Of a stretch of 7,030 nucleotides of DNA, positions 5,966-7,030 are shown piece after piece. Where the stretch lies: contig JBOHRF010000269.1 in NCBI GenBank assembly GCA_050732575.1, forward strand, positions 1 to 7,030. Reading direction: 5' to 3'. Within the stretch, counting starts at the first letter, position 1; each line of letters begins with the position of its first letter. Position numbers and translations under genes: made by a program. This stretch comes from JBBDWZ01 sp050732575 (GTDB taxonomy: Bacteria > Gemmatimonadota > Gemmatimonadetes > Longimicrobiales > RSA9). The notes under the pieces are model-generated. The model was not told the origin of the DNA. It ran no database searches and saw only the letters and a list, made by a program, of their open reading frames with translations.

Positions 5966-7030
5966 GCTGACCAACTTCCGTCAGCACGCGAGCACTCACA
6001 TCGAGTTCCCACGCGGGCTGACTGCGATTGTCGGCCGCAATGGTGCGGGCAAGAGCACGATCCTCGAAGCGATTGCGTGGGCGTTGTACGGAATGCCAGC
6101 TGCGCGCGGCACGGCCGAAACGATTCGCTTCAACCGTGCGGCGCAGCGCGCGCCGGTGCGCGTCGAGCTGGAGTTCACGTACGGCCCACACGTTTACATG
6201 GTCAGCCGCTCGCTCAATGGCTGCGAAGTCTATCGCGATGGTGTGGTTGCAACCGATGGACTGAAGGCCTCGAATGAGTACCTGGCCATGGTACTCGCCA
6301 TGACGCGGCCGGAGTTCTTCAACACGTACTTCACCGGTCAGAAGGAGCTGGAGTTCCTGGCCGGCATGGGCGGCGCCGATCGCGCGCGCTTCATCTCTCG
6401 CGTGCTGGGCTATGATCGGCTGCAGGCTGCGCAGGAGGCCTGCCGCAAACGGTCGCGTGCAATCGTGGAGGAGATGACGAAGCTGAAGGGGCGCACGCGC
6501 GAGCCGGCCGAGATCCAGCGGAAGCTGAATGATCTGACCGGGCAGATCGATGCTATCAAGACGGATGGCCGCATTACGCGCGAGTCCTGGCGCACCGCGC
6601 ATCAGGCGGCGCTCGAGCTGCGGCCGCGGCTGGATGCGATGGAGTTGGAGTACTCGGCCGTGCAGCTGATCCGCGAGAAGCTGGCCGCCGTGGATGCCGA
6701 GCTGGCGCAGTGCAGGCGGGACATTGAATGGCTGGGCCGCTCCATCGTGGAAGCCGAAGCATCCGAGCATGAGCTGGCCGCGCACCCGTCGCCCGACTTT
6801 GTCGAACTGGAAAGGTTGGTCCAGGAGACAACGCGCGCGCTCGCTGATGCGGAGAGCGCACGATCTGCGCTGGAAACCGAGCACCGCGCGAACGTGCGGC
6901 GTGCGGACCAGGCGGAAGCCGCGTGGCGGCAGTCCCTGAGTCTGGCAGTGGCCGAAGTGACACGCCTCACGAAGTTGAAGCCCGGCGCGCCATGCTCCGA
7001 GTGCACGCGCGAGATGACGCTGGAGCACAT
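5946..7030 (+). CDS. SbcC/Rad50-like ATPase subunit, N-terminal half (runs off the right edge; T4 gp46-like)
   Basis: 361 codons are visible and remain open to the window edge. The start ATG 5946 has AAGGAG seven bases upstream. MLLHSLRLTNFRQHASTHIE opens an ABC/SMC-type head with Walker A GRNGAGKST (residues 30-38) and a Q-loop-like FFNTYFTGQKEL (Q132). From about residue 155 the sequence becomes a charged, heptad-like coiled coil. It reaches the hook apex PGAPCSEC (C350 and C353), which dimerises through zinc in Rad50 proteins. The second coil, signature motif and Walker B should lie beyond the window. A hook near residue 350 suggests about 650-700 residues in total, close to phage gp46-type proteins and shorter than E. 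coli SbcC. With the SbcD-like protein it forms an ATP-driven nuclease that processes DNA ends. Confidence 0.9.
   Translation, partial: MLLHSLRLTNFRQHASTHIEFPRGLTAIVGRNGAGKSTILEAIAWALYGMPAARGTAETIRFNRAAQRAPVRVELEFTYGPHVYMVSRSLNGCEVYRDGVVATDGLKASNEYLAMVLAMTRPEFFNTYFTGQKELEFLAGMGGADRARFISRVLGYDRLQAAQEACRKRSRAIVEEMTKLKGRTREPAEIQRKLNDLTGQIDAIKTDGRITRESWRTAHQAALELRPRLDAMELEYSAVQLIREKLAAVDAELAQCRRDIEWLGRSIVEAEASEHELAAHPSPDFVELERLVQETTRALADAESARSALETEHRANVRRADQAEAAWRQSLSLAVAEVTRLTKLKPGAPCSECTREMTLEH

Noticed and set aside
5874..7028. 384-codon minus-strand frame
   Set aside because: It lies antisense to the SbcC-like gene, is rich in Arg, Ala and His, and has no recognisable motif; it is a shadow caused by high GC.

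Overview
The window reads as the junction between a host chromosome (left, about 1-2260) and an integrated phage-like element (right, about 2312 to the end). DNA is GC-rich throughout. The host looks like a high-GC bacterium. The lipase plus DUF6795 pair, as I recall these families, points towards Gammaproteobacteria such as Xanthomonadales relatives, but no marker here fixes the taxon.

Left, host side: a lipase-like gene runs off the left edge on the minus strand. Immediately upstream of it, in the same operon, is a DUF6795-type protein with an N-terminal hydrophobic segment. Divergent from these is a plus-strand gene for an exported six-bladed beta-propeller (NHL-like) protein that probably starts at TTG behind a perfect Shine-Dalgarno sequence.

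Junction: 2034-2476 carries no credible protein gene. On the minus strand it holds the 3' half of a serine tRNA: anticodon loop with CGA, long variable arm, T arm and acceptor 3' strand. Downstream of that is a strong intrinsic terminator. The 5' half of the tRNA is absent. This is the usual scar of an element that integrated into a tRNA gene, and its geometry puts the element on the right. Between the scar and the first element gene are short direct and palindromic repeats that look like an operator/promoter region.

Right, element side: nine genes on the plus strand, packed with ATGA overlaps and short gaps, look like one early operon. In order: a small acidic protein; a RuvC-like resolvase broken by an apparent -1 frameshift; a 28-residue membrane miniprotein; a small four-cysteine (zinc-ribbon-like) protein; a protein of unknown function broken by an apparent +1 frameshift; an SbcD/Mre11-like nuclease; two small unknown proteins; and an SbcC/Rad50-like ATPase whose zinc hook lies at the right edge. 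The Mre11/Rad50 pair (like phage T4 gp47/gp46) and the resolvase together suggest a DNA recombination, end-processing and branch-resolution module. The two frameshifts mean either base errors in the sequence, a decaying prophage, or, less likely, programmed frameshifting. No integrase, repressor or structural gene is in view.
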